DNA of 64,000 nucleotides from Nitrobacter sp. NHB1 (GTDB lineage Bacteria; Pseudomonadota; Alphaproteobacteria; Rhizobiales; Xanthobacteraceae), in the NCBI RefSeq assembly GCF_036964665.1, contig NZ_JBAMDA010000001.1:2952001-3016000 (forward strand), read 5' to 3'. This document shows, one piece after another, positions 46,754 through 55,509 of this stretch (position 1 is its first letter; the number at the start of each line of letters is the position of its first letter). The translations under genes and the position numbers were made by a program. The notes under the pieces were generated by a model that was given only the letters and a program-made list of their open reading frames with translations, did not search any database and was not told the origin of the DNA.

Positions 46754-48376
46754 TCACCTGCTAACAAGGGCCAGACGGCGGCCACCATTACGCGGCAACG
46801 TGGCGTCGCCCTCCGCCAGTTGCCGCCATTTGTAGAGCGGCGAGCCCGGCGGCGGCGAGAGATCGGGTGTCCAGCCCGTCAGCTTTTCCAGAACATAGGT
46901 GTCCATCACCCGGCCGCGCCATATTCGTTGAACCTCGCCAAGCGGCGTCAGCACGGCAGATGTCGAGGCCAGAAACGAGGTGTCGTCGGGTTTCCTCGCA
47001 ATGTAGAGCCCCGCATGGCCTGCGATCTTGCTTAACCCCGGATCGCGGAAGTCCATGAAGCGGCTGCGTTCGTTGATCTGGATTACCGGCACGCGATCCT
47101 TGAGATGCCAGCGCAGCATCGCGTAAATCCGGTAATCGTCGGTCGCGATCCAGGTCGCGCCGGAGCTTTGCAATTCGCTTTCCGCGCGGCTTGCGATTTG
47201 CGCGAAGCCGGCCTCGCCGCCGATCGGATCGGTTTTGCCGATGAAATTCCAGGGGCTGACGATGTAATACAGAAAGACCGCGGCGACGAGGACGATGCCC
47301 GACGCGATCGCGGCGTTGACCCAGAAGGCCGACCATTTCACCATCCCCGCCGGCCATTTTTCGCGGCGGCGCGTTGCGAGGTCGATCGCCGCTGCCGCGA
47401 AGCCCAACGGCCAGATCAGCATCGGCCAGGTGTCGCCAATCCGAAGGGTCGTCGACTTCCAGAGGAAATACCCGAACGGCATCAGCACGGCCGTGGACAG
47501 CAGCACGGCGACCGGATCGCGATGCCGATATCCGCGCCATGCCGTGAGCGCCACGCCGAACATCACCACAGGCAGCAGGATCGGCCCGACCTGGCCGAAC
47601 TGAAGGCCGATATAGTCGCCGAGCGTGCGCAGCATGAAATCGTGCGCCGCGGTCGCGCGAACGAACTGAAACCTGAACGAAGCCCAGTCGTGCATCCCGT
47701 TCCAGATCAGGACCGGCGAAAACACCGCGACGGCAATCAACGCAGCGGCCCATGGATACGGGCTGCGCAGCCAGCGCCAACGCCAGTCCGGCACGACAAT
47801 GAAGGCGGCAATGGCGGGGACCAGCATCAGCGCGGTCAGTTTCGACAGCAGTGACAGACCGCCGAAGAGGCCGGCCGCGAGCCACCAGCGCGCGTCGCCG
47901 CTCTCGGTGAGCCGCACCAGCGACCAGACCATCGCCAGCTCGAACGGGATCAGCGCGACGTCGGGCGCGACCTTCGCCATCAGCAGGCCGTAGTACAGCG
48001 CTGCTTCCATCATCAGCACCGCCAGTATGGCGGCACGGATGTCGTGTGTGACGCGGCGGACGATATCGGCCAGCAGCAATTGCGAAACCGGCATCGCCAG
48101 CAGCCCGGCAAACCTGACGCCGAAATTGGTATCGCCGAAAATCGCGGTGCCGAAACGAATGAACCACGCGATCATCGGAGGATGATCGAGGAAAGACAAC
48201 GCGCTTTCCTTCGACCAGGTCCAGTAGTAGGCCTCGTCGGTGCGCAGATCCAGCGTGCCGGCAAAGATGCATCGCATCGCCGTCATCACAGCGATCAATG
48301 CCGCGACCCAAAACAGCGACGAAAGTGCCGGACGTTCCGGTTGCAACGCGGGTTTATCGGGCTCTGCGATTGTCAT
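46754..48376 (-). CDS. GT39/ArnT-like membrane glycosyltransferase
   Basis: A 540-residue polytopic protein of the PMT/ArnT class, which moves a sugar from a polyprenyl-phosphate carrier to an envelope acceptor. The first periplasmic loop has the family's acidic motif, LRTDEAYYWTWSKE, followed by SFLDHPPMIAWFIR. About eleven further hydrophobic segments follow, then a periplasmic C-terminal domain (about 390-540). The start is set at MTIAEPDK (48376). Donor and acceptor cannot be told from sequence; lipid A or a hopanoid/surface glycan are possibilities. Confidence 0.82.
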   Translation of the reverse strand: MTIAEPDKPALQPERPALSSLFWVAALIAVMTAMRCIFAGTLDLRTDEAYYWTWSKESALSFLDHPPMIAWFIRFGTAIFGDTNFGVRFAGLLAMPVSQLLLADIVRRVTHDIRAAILAVLMMEAALYYGLLMAKVAPDVALIPFELAMVWSLVRLTESGDARWWLAAGLFGGLSLLSKLTALMLVPAIAAFIVVPDWRWRWLRSPYPWAAALIAVAVFSPVLIWNGMHDWASFRFQFVRATAAHDFMLRTLGDYIGLQFGQVGPILLPVVMFGVALTAWRGYRHRDPVAVLLSTAVLMPFGYFLWKSTTLRIGDTWPMLIWPLGFAAAAIDLATRRREKWPAGMVKWSAFWVNAAIASGIVLVAAVFLYYIVSPWNFIGKTDPIGGEAGFAQIASRAESELQSSGATWIATDDYRIYAMLRWHLKDRVPVIQINERSRFMDFRDPGLSKIAGHAGLYIARKPDDTSFLASTSAVLTPLGEVQRIWRGRVMDTYVLEKLTGWTPDLSPPPGSPLYKWRQLAEGDATLPRNGGRRLALVSR

Positions 48377-48746
48377 CTGGATGCCGAGGACTGCGCCCGT
48401 CGCGCATCCTCGCATGGTTCTCCGGCATTCGGTCGCGCTTTCTTGACCACACAGGCTCCGGTGTCAATCTGAGGCAACGCCGGCCCGCCGCCGCCTGGTT
48501 CGCGCATATTTCCCAGCGGCATTTGCGCTGTGTGAGATTTCGCACACACGGTTCGAAATCCCGTCTGCCTGAACGTCCATTCAGAAAATTGTCGGTTCAC
48601 CCCGTCAGATTCTTCGAACCGCCTTTTCAAAGCAAGCGACGAACTTGCGACGGGCAAGAGCAACACCCAATCACGAGCCCGCAACCGGACAGTACGAATT
48701 GAAACGGAAACCCGCGCATCACGCGCTTCATTCAAGGAGAACGACC
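48377..48746. other. Divergent spacer without a gene
   Basis: 370 nt between the glycosyltransferase gene (leftward) and a small secreted-protein gene (rightward). Open frames here are short and lack family features. The stretch should carry both promoters; AAGGAGA just before 48747 is the ribosome site of the small gene. Confidence 0.4.
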
Positions 48747-48995
48747 ATGTTTCGTAAACTTGCTCTTGGATTTATTGCCGCTGCTTCCCTCGGTGCGGTG
48801 ACGCTGGCGCCTTCGGCCGCTTCTGCGCATGGCTGGGGCGGGCATCACCACCACCACTTCGGCCATTTCGGTCACGGCTACGGCTACGGCTATGGCGTCG
48901 CCTTTGTCGGCGGCTATGATGACGGATGCTACGTGGTGCGGCGCGTACCGACCCCGTTCGGCTACCGCCTGCGAACCATCAACGTCTGCGATTGA
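48747..48995 (+). CDS. Small secreted His/Gly/Tyr-rich protein
   Basis: An 82-residue protein with a clear signal peptide (MFRKLALGFIAAASLGAVTL..., cleavage after ASA). The mature part opens with HGWGGHHHHHFGHFGHGYG, then a short C-terminal region with two cysteines (CYVVRRV and INVCD). Histidine clusters suggest metal binding. Similar small His/Gly-rich exported proteins are common in Bradyrhizobium relatives; function unknown. A strong ribosome site precedes it and an intrinsic terminator follows 25 nt after the stop. Confidence 0.8.
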   Translation: MFRKLALGFIAAASLGAVTLAPSAASAHGWGGHHHHHFGHFGHGYGYGYGVAFVGGYDDGCYVVRRVPTPFGYRLRTINVCD

Positions 48996-49020
48996 GCCGG
49001 CCTTCGGTTCTCGATCGCAA

Positions 49021-49053
49021 AACCCCGGCTGCCCAGCGGCCGGGGTTTTGTTC
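49021..49053 (+). terminator. Intrinsic terminator of the small secreted-protein gene
   Basis: AACCCCGGC (49021-49029) pairs perfectly with GCCGGGGTT (49039-49047) around a 9-nt loop, and is followed by TTTTGTT-type sequence. The position 25 nt after the stop codon at 48995 fits a transcript end. Confidence 0.85.
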
Positions 49054-49215
49054 GTCGGCGGGCAGCCGCATCGTCCGCCCGAGCAAAAGTCGGCGAGACG
49101 ATCCATCGATGTTGTCGATCGAAAGCACCGATTGACTTGTAGGCTGGCGGTGCGAGACTTCGCGGATCGATGACCCGTGATGACGGGCCTCGACCGTAAA
49201 GCTTCGGAGGAAGCC

Positions 49216-50424
49216 ATGCTTGACAGACGAGAGATGCTGAAACGCGTCGGCGCCGGACTGGCGCTCGGCGCCACCGCCAGCCTGACCCCGTTCAAGGCCT
49301 TCGCGCTCGACAGTGTGACCTTGCCGTTCGAGAACGGCGAGCGCCCGCTGGTGAAATATCCGCAGAAGCGCTTGATGATCGGCCAGACAAGCCGCCCGCC
49401 GCAGCTCGAAACGCCGTTTTCAGTTTTCAACGAAGGCCCGATTACTCCGAACGACGCCTTCTTTGTCCGCTATCACCTGGCCGATCTCCCGCTCAACATC
49501 GATCCCGACACGTTTACGCTCGAGATCAAGGGTAAGGTCGATCGTCCGCTCAAGCTGTCGCTCAAGGACATCAGAAAGATGAAGGCGACGGAGATCGTCG
49601 CCGTCAATCAGTGTTCGGGAAACAGCCGTGGATTTTCCAATCCGCGCGTCGCCGGCGGACAGTCCGGCAACGGCGCGATGGGTAACGCCCGCTGGCGCGG
49701 CGTGCCGCTCAAGGCCGTGCTCGATCAGGCCGGCGTGCAGGGGAGTGCGAAGCAGGTGGTTTTTGGCGGCATGGACGGTCCCGTCAGCGACAAGACACCG
49801 GATTTCGCCAAGGCGCTCGACATCGACCACGCGCGCGATGGCGAAGTGATGCTGGCCTACCTCATGAACGGGCGGGATTTGCCATTTTTGAACGGCTTTC
49901 CGCTCCGGCTCGTCGTTCCCGGATATTACGGCACCTACTGGGTCAAGCACCTCAACGAGATCACCGTCATCGACAGCATCTATGACAATTTCTGGATGAA
50001 GACGGCCTATCGCATTCCGGACAATGCCTGTGCCTGCGTCGAACCGGGCACCGCGCCGAAAGCGACGGTCCCTATCAACAGGTTCAATGTCCGTTCCTTC
50101 ATCACCAATGTCGCCGACGGCGCGAAACTCAAGACCGGCGGCAAGCTGCTGAAGGGGATCGCATTCGATGGCGGCACCGGAATCAAGGAGGTCGCGGTGT
50201 CGATCGACGGCGGCAAGACCTGGAAGACCGCGCGGCTCGGCCGGAACTACGGCAAATACTCGTTCCGCGAATGGAAGATTCCCGTCAAGCTCGCCGCCGG
50301 TCCGCATGAACTGAAGGTGCGCGCGACCAGCAATGGGGGCCAGGTGCAGCCGGAGGAAGCCACATGGAATCCGGCCGGCTACATGCGCAACGTCATCGAG
50401 ACCGTCCGCGTGACGGCGGCTTGA
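49216..50424 (+). CDS. sorA: SorA-type sulfite dehydrogenase, molybdenum cofactor subunit
   Basis: A 402-residue periplasmic sulfite oxidase-family enzyme. An N-terminal twin-arginine-type leader (DRREMLKRVGAGLALGAT, ending KAFA) suggests Tat export of the folded molybdoprotein. The Mo-coordinating cysteine is C133 in AVNQCSGNSRGF. The dimerisation domain (about 285-402) includes GGTGIKEVAVSIDGGKTW. GGAGG before the ATG at 49216 selects this start over an open frame from 49177. The adjacent cytochrome c gene makes it a SorAB-type enzyme that passes sulfite electrons to cytochrome c. Confidence 0.93.
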   Translation: MLDRREMLKRVGAGLALGATASLTPFKAFALDSVTLPFENGERPLVKYPQKRLMIGQTSRPPQLETPFSVFNEGPITPNDAFFVRYHLADLPLNIDPDTFTLEIKGKVDRPLKLSLKDIRKMKATEIVAVNQCSGNSRGFSNPRVAGGQSGNGAMGNARWRGVPLKAVLDQAGVQGSAKQVVFGGMDGPVSDKTPDFAKALDIDHARDGEVMLAYLMNGRDLPFLNGFPLRLVVPGYYGTYWVKHLNEITVIDSIYDNFWMKTAYRIPDNACACVEPGTAPKATVPINRFNVRSFITNVADGAKLKTGGKLLKGIAFDGGTGIKEVAVSIDGGKTWKTARLGRNYGKYSFREWKIPVKLAAGPHELKVRATSNGGQVQPEEATWNPAGYMRNVIETVRVTAA

Positions 50425-50435
50425 GGGAGACGATC

Positions 50436-50768
50436 ATGACGCGTCCAGCTCTTCTCGCACTCGCAGTCGCCATCGGACTGGCCGGGGGCATCGGCGCCTT
50501 CGCTCCGACCACGGCCGGTGCCAAGCCGGTCAACTACAAGCTTCCCGATAAAGCGGCGGAGTTCAAACCCGGCCCTAATCTCGATATCGTGAAGAACAAC
50601 TGCACGGCCTGTCATTCGGCGGACTACGTCCAGACCCAGCCGCGCGGCCCGAAATTCAAAAAGGATTTCTGGCAGGCGGAAGTGAACAAGATGATCAAGG
50701 TGTATGGCGCGCAGATCGATGAGGCCGACATCGGCAAGATCGTCGACTATCTGACCGCGACCTATTGA
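50436..50768 (+). CDS. sorB: SorB: cytochrome c subunit of sulfite dehydrogenase
   Basis: A 110-residue exported monohaem cytochrome c. A signal peptide (about 1-29, ending AGA) precedes a single haem-binding motif C56-TA-C59-H60 in NNCTACHSADYVQ. A methionine in EVNKMIKVYG is the likely distal ligand. The gene follows sorA by 11 nt, and the pair matches the SorAB complex described in Starkeya. It would feed electrons to a terminal cytochrome c oxidase. Confidence 0.92.
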   Translation: MTRPALLALAVAIGLAGGIGAFAPTTAGAKPVNYKLPDKAAEFKPGPNLDIVKNNCTACHSADYVQTQPRGPKFKKDFWQAEVNKMIKVYGAQIDEADIGKIVDYLTATY

Positions 50769-51041
50769 CGTCCGGAAAGCCGATATTTGCCGGAAATTCT
50801 GGATCTTCTCGCTGATCGCCCCGCCTCGCCCGCCGCACCGGCGGGCGGATGCTTGGCGCCCTGGCGCGGGGAATGCCCAGAATTGTGGCAAAATTGTACC
50901 GTATTCAGATAGGAGTTGGTTCAGATATTTCGGGCTTGTGTTTGATCTATCAAGCCGGGCCGAGACCGCGTATCGTGCGCGCCGTCGGACGAGCCGGTTT
51001 CCGGGGACCGACGACTGTTTCAATCCTGCGGAGACTTGGGA

Positions 51042-51242
51042 ATGGCTAAGGGTACTGTGAAGTGGTTCAACCCGACCAAGGGTTACGGATTCATCCAGCC
51101 GGCCGGCGGCGGCAAGGATGTATTCGTCCATATTTCGGCCGTCGAGAAAGCGGGCCTCTCAACGCTCAATGAAGGCCAGACGGTTGAGTTCGAGGAAGTT
51201 GCCAACCGCGGCAAGACCTCGGCCGAAAACCTCAAGGTTTGA
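51042..51242 (+). CDS. Cold-shock domain protein (CspA family)
   Basis: A 66-residue single cold-shock domain that binds single-stranded nucleic acid. Both RNA-binding motifs are present: KGYGFIQP (RNP1) and [10 protein letters not shown] (RNP2), after the [10 protein letters not shown] start. The 273-nt upstream region (50769-51041) has no gene and may include the long 5' leader typical of cold-shock mRNAs; no specific element was recognised. The spacer after it (51243-51459) is empty. Confidence 0.96.
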   Translation: MAKGTVKWFNPTKGYGFIQPAGGGKDVFVHISAVEKAGLSTLNEGQTVEFEEVANRGKTSAENLKV

Positions 51243-51459
51243 CGCGACGACGCGATTCTCAAGACCCGGATAAAGTCGTGTCCTGACAGGCGGGATGCAC
51301 TCCGAGGAAAACGACATCGGCTTCGCCGACGTAATCAGGTTTACGCCATCCGCGCAGACCAGATCCGCCGGCGACGAATATCGGCGAACCACATGTATCG
51401 GCAAATCGCCGCGGCGCCGCGGCCGCGCGTGAGTGCATTGCTTCGATCTTCCTTGACCC

Positions 51460-52131
51460 TCAATCTTCCTTGACCCATCGATCCACGGTCATGACATCGG
51501 GCAGTTGCGCATAGCCGCGCGGCCACATGTCGACGACCCATTCCACATGCGTGGCGCGCTCCACCAGCACCGCGGTATTATGCGGGGTCTGCAGCACGAG
51601 CGTGTTGCCGCGATAATGCGGATTGCCCACGGTGTGAAATTTGAGAAGTCTCCAGTCCTGGAGGACCAGCAAGAGGCTGGTGACGTTGCGCGTCGTGTCC
51701 CAGCAATCGAAGTTGTGCTTGTCATCGCCGGCGCGAAAATCGGCTCGTGCCACACGCTTGTCGGTTCCGAGGATCGGCCCCATGCGGCGATCGAACCAGA
51801 CCACCGCCTTTTGGACCGCCCGGCGCTCTGCGGCGGCCGATGACCGGCCCGCCGCCAGAATCCGCGTCAGCGCAGCCCGATCGCCAGACGTGAAATCGAG
51901 GCTTTCACGGCGCCGGCATACGAAGCCGTAGCAGACCGTCATGGACTTCGCGGTTGGCGGATAGATCGAGACGGAGGTGTAAAGCTGCGCGATGCCGGGG
52001 CTGAGTTCAGCGGCCCCGGCAGGACCGTCCATCGTCTGGGCCATGAGCAGCATCGCACCCGCCGCAAACAGACGAGACAGGCGGCACGCACGCGATCCGT
52101 TAATTCGTCGATTTGGAAAGCCAGCCATCAT
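51460..52131 (-). CDS. Exported hypothetical protein
   Basis: A 223-residue protein with an N-terminal signal region (LFAAGAMLLMAQTMDGPAG) and a mature domain containing two Cys (VCYGFVCRRRE) and a third in NFDCWDTTRNVTSLLLVL. A Cys-then-His pattern (DCWDTTRN and later KFHTVGNPHYRGN) with WVVDMWPRGYAQLPDV near the end faintly resembles transglutaminase-like cysteine peptidases, but I cannot confirm the triad. Start is ATG at 52131 or the adjacent one at 52128. Confidence 0.65.
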   Translation of the reverse strand: MMAGFPNRRINGSRACRLSRLFAAGAMLLMAQTMDGPAGAAELSPGIAQLYTSVSIYPPTAKSMTVCYGFVCRRRESLDFTSGDRAALTRILAAGRSSAAAERRAVQKAVVWFDRRMGPILGTDKRVARADFRAGDDKHNFDCWDTTRNVTSLLLVLQDWRLLKFHTVGNPHYRGNTLVLQTPHNTAVLVERATHVEWVVDMWPRGYAQLPDVMTVDRWVKED

Positions 52132-52308
52132 ACGTCGATGAAACTCCCGATACCGGCGGTCCCATTGGCTCCATACCGGATTAAGCTTAGCTTGTTTGGT
52201 TGGAGAAAGGGTCGTACGGCCGCAACAGCATTTCAGATTCGTGTCGCGCGCGTGCGATCCACATGACAGTTCTCAAACGGCAGTTTGCGGAAGGCCGAGG
52301 AATCGCCG

Positions 52309-55300
52309 ATGTCGCCCGAACTTCCACCGCCGTTTTCGGCTCCCTACGTCTCGGACGACCGGACGATCGCGGCGCGCCTGCTGTCCGAGGTGCGGCTGAC
52401 GCCCGAACCGGAAGCACGGATCGATCGCACGGCCCGCGGCCTGATCGACGCCATCCGGCGAAACGACGACCCGCTGGGCGGCGTCGAGGACATGCTGCGC
52501 GAGTTTGCATTATCGACCAAGGAAGGACTCGCGCTGATGGTGCTCGCCGAGGCGCTGCTACGGGTGCCCGATGCCGATACCGCGGACCGGTTTATCGAGG
52601 ACAAGCTCGGGCAGGGCGACTTCATCCATCACGAGACCAGATCCAGCGCCTTCCTCGTCAACGCCTCCGCCTGGGCGCTCGGGTTGTCGGCGCGAGTTAT
52701 CCAGCCGGGCGAGACGCCGCTGGGAACCATCGGGCGGCTCACCAAGCGAATCGGCGTTCCTGCGGTCCGGGCGGCGACGCGGCAGGCGATGCGGCTGATG
52801 GGCAGTCACTTCGTGCTCGGCGAGACCATCGAGGCAGCGCTGGAGCGGGCGCACGCGCATTCAGCGGGATACGCCCGCTACTCCTTCGACATGCTCGGCG
52901 AAGGCGCGCGCACCGCCGCGGATGCGGACCGCTATTTCAAGTCCTACGCCGCCGCGATCGAGGCGATCGGCCAGGCCGCCGGCGACAGGCCCTTGCCCGA
53001 CCGCCCCGGCATTTCCGTCAAGCTGTCGGCGCTGCATCCGCGCTTTGAGGCGGTGAGCCGACAACGGGTGATGGCGGAACTGGTGCCGCGCGTTATCGAT
53101 CTTGCCGCGCGCGCCAAGGTCCGCGATCTGAACTTCACGGTCGATGCGGAGGAAGCCGACCGGCTCGAACTGTCGCTCGACGTCGTTGCCGCAATCGCCG
53201 CCGACCCTTCGCTCGCAGGCTGGAGCGGCTTCGGTCTCGCCGTTCAGGCCTATCAGAAGCGCGCCTGCGCGGTGATCGACTATGTCGACGACCTTGTGCG
53301 ACGGCTGAACCGACGAATGATGGTCCGTCTGGTGAAGGGCGCGTACTGGGACACCGAGATCAAGCGCGCGCAGGAACGCGGGCTCGACGGCTATCCTGTG
53401 TTCACTCGCAAGGCGATGACTGACCTGAACTACATCGCCTGCGCGAAAAAACTGCTGACGCTGCGGCCGCGTATTTTTCCGCAATTCGCGACCCACAATG
53501 CCCTCACCGTCGCCACGCTTCTCGAACTGACTGACGGAGCCGACGACGGATACGAGTTCCAGCGCCTGCACGGCATGGGCGAGGCCCTCTACGCCAGGCT
53601 CGGCAAGGATCGTCCGGCAATCGCCTGCCGCACCTATGCGCCAGTCGGCAGTCATCGCGACCTGCTTGCCTATCTGGTGCGCCGCCTTCTCGAAAACGGC
53701 GCCAACTCTTCCTTCGTCGCGATGGCCTCCGATCCCAATGTAGCGGCGGACGCCCTGCTGCGTAGACCGTCCGATATCATCGGGAATGCCGACAACGCCG
53801 GACATCCGACGATTCCACTGCCGCGCGATCTGTTGCAGCCGGAGCGCGTCAATTCGCGCGGCATCGAATTCGGCGAGCGCGCGGCGCTGAGCCGGCTGGT
53901 TGCCGACCTCGCGGCCGAACAAGCCCCGACCGTCACGGTGAACCACAGCGCGCCGGAAGATGTGAGCCGTGCCGTTGCCGCGGCGCGCGAGGGCTTTTCG
54001 CCATGGAGTCGGGCACCGGCGGCTGTGCGAGCGGCTGCCCTGGAACGCGCGGCCGACTTGCTGGAGCAGCGCATGGCGCATTTCATCGCGCTGCTGCAAC
54101 GGGAAGGCGGCAAGACGCTGGATGATTCCGTGTCGGAAGTCCGTGAAGCCGCCGACTTCTGCCGCTACTATGCCGCGCAAGGCCGCAAGCTGTTCGGCGA
54201 TGCGCAGCCGATGCCGGGACCGACCGGCGAGCGCAACACGCTGCGGCTGCGCGGGCGCGGCGTCTTTGCCGCGATCTCGCCGTGGAATTTTCCGCTGGCG
54301 ATCTTTGCCGGACAGGTGACCGCGACGCTGATAGCCGGCAATACGGTGGTCGCGAAACCCGCCGAGCAGACGCCGCGGATCGCAGCCGAGGCCGTGCGCC
54401 TGCTGCACGAAGCCGGCATTCCCGAAGCAGCGCTCCACCTGATCCAGGGCGATGGACCCATCGGGGCGGCGTTGGTCGCGCATCGCGATATCGCCGGCGT
54501 GGTCTTCACCGGCTCGACGGAGGTGGCGCGGTCAATCAATCGCACCCTCGCGGCCAAGGACGGCCCCATCGTGCCGTTGATCGCCGAGACCGGCGGCATC
54601 AACGCCATGATCGCCGACGCCACCGCGCTGCCCGAGCAGGTCGCAGATGATGTCGTGACCTCGGCGTTTCGTTCGGCCGGGCAGCGTTGCTCGGCACTGC
54701 GGCTGCTGTTCGTGCAGGAGGACGTGGCCGACCGCATGATCGAGATGATCGCGGGCGCAGCGCGCGAACTGAGGATCGGCGACCCGTCCGATCCCGCCAC
54801 GCATATCGGCCCGGTGATCGACCGCGAGGCCAAGGAGCGACTCGATGCGCATATCGCGCGCATGACGCGCGAGGCCCGCGTGCATTTCGCTGGGCTTGCG
54901 CCCGCGTCCGGCAATTTCGTCGCGCCACACATCTTTGAACTGGCCGACGCGCGGCAACTGAGCGAAGAGGTGTTTGGACCGATCCTTCACGTCGTGCGCT
55001 ATCGCGCCTCCGGCCTCGATGCGGTTCTGCAAGCCATCGACGACAGTGGCTACGGCCTGACGCTCGGCATCCACTCCCGCATCGACGACACGGTCGAGGC
55101 GATCGTCGACCGCCTCCAGGTCGGCAACGTCTACGTCAACCGCAACATGATTGGCGCGGTGGTCGGCGTGCAGCCGTTCGGCGGTCACGGCCTGTCGGGG
55201 ACCGGGCCCAAAGCCGGCGGCCCGCACTATCTCACCCGTTTCGCGACCGAGCAGACCGTGACGGTGAATACCGCAGCCGCCGGCGGCAACGCCGCATTGA

Positions 55301-55317
55301 TGACGGAAGAAGGGTAG
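52309..55317 (+). CDS. putA: PutA: bifunctional proline dehydrogenase / P5C dehydrogenase
   Basis: A 1002-residue two-enzyme protein that oxidises proline to glutamate. The proline dehydrogenase barrel (about 90-460) shows LMGSHFVLGETIEAAL, VKLSALHPRFE, MVRLVKGAYWDTEIKRAQ and RLHGMGEALY. The aldehyde dehydrogenase half (about 510-980) has SPWNFPLAIFAGQV, PLIAETGGINAMI and the catalytic C794 in SAGQRCSALRLLF. There is no N-terminal ribbon-helix-helix DNA-binding domain, so unlike E. coli PutA it is not its own repressor. GAGG 8 nt before the ATG sets the start at 52309. Confidence 0.95.
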   Translation: MSPELPPPFSAPYVSDDRTIAARLLSEVRLTPEPEARIDRTARGLIDAIRRNDDPLGGVEDMLREFALSTKEGLALMVLAEALLRVPDADTADRFIEDKLGQGDFIHHETRSSAFLVNASAWALGLSARVIQPGETPLGTIGRLTKRIGVPAVRAATRQAMRLMGSHFVLGETIEAALERAHAHSAGYARYSFDMLGEGARTAADADRYFKSYAAAIEAIGQAAGDRPLPDRPGISVKLSALHPRFEAVSRQRVMAELVPRVIDLAARAKVRDLNFTVDAEEADRLELSLDVVAAIAADPSLAGWSGFGLAVQAYQKRACAVIDYVDDLVRRLNRRMMVRLVKGAYWDTEIKRAQERGLDGYPVFTRKAMTDLNYIACAKKLLTLRPRIFPQFATHNALTVATLLELTDGADDGYEFQRLHGMGEALYARLGKDRPAIACRTYAPVGSHRDLLAYLVRRLLENGANSSFVAMASDPNVAADALLRRPSDIIGNADNAGHPTIPLPRDLLQPERVNSRGIEFGERAALSRLVADLAAEQAPTVTVNHSAPEDVSRAVAAAREGFSPWSRAPAAVRAAALERAADLLEQRMAHFIALLQREGGKTLDDSVSEVREAADFCRYYAAQGRKLFGDAQPMPGPTGERNTLRLRGRGVFAAISPWNFPLAIFAGQVTATLIAGNTVVAKPAEQTPRIAAEAVRLLHEAGIPEAALHLIQGDGPIGAALVAHRDIAGVVFTGSTEVARSINRTLAAKDGPIVPLIAETGGINAMIADATALPEQVADDVVTSAFRSAGQRCSALRLLFVQEDVADRMIEMIAGAARELRIGDPSDPATHIGPVIDREAKERLDAHIARMTREARVHFAGLAPASGNFVAPHIFELADARQLSEEVFGPILHVVRYRASGLDAVLQAIDDSGYGLTLGIHSRIDDTVEAIVDRLQVGNVYVNRNMIGAVVGVQPFGGHGLSGTGPKAGGPHYLTRFATEQTVTVNTAAAGGNAALMTEEG

Positions 55318-55346
55318 TCAACATCCACCGGGACAACCGAATAACT

Positions 55347-55390
55347 TAAAGCGCCCGTTCTGATTCCCATCAGAACGGTAAGCGCTCTAG
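55347..55390 (+). repeat. Short palindromic repeat downstream of putA
   Basis: CGTTCTGAT (left) and ATCAGAACG (right) form a 9-bp stem with a TCCC loop, flanked by AAAGCGC and GCGCTCTAG. It looks like the terminal-hairpin half of the dispersed repeats elsewhere in the window. It lies 30 nt after the putA stop and could help end transcription, though no T-run follows. Confidence 0.65.
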
Positions 55391-55509
55391 TCTCGGCTCA
55401 TGCGGGAACGCCAGCCGCCGTGAGGCAGCCATGCGCCGGCAATCCTTTGACGCGCGGCTGGAACGATGTTGATCTTGGGTTCGTTCGAAAGAAGGCGCGG
55501 AGCGCAAGG

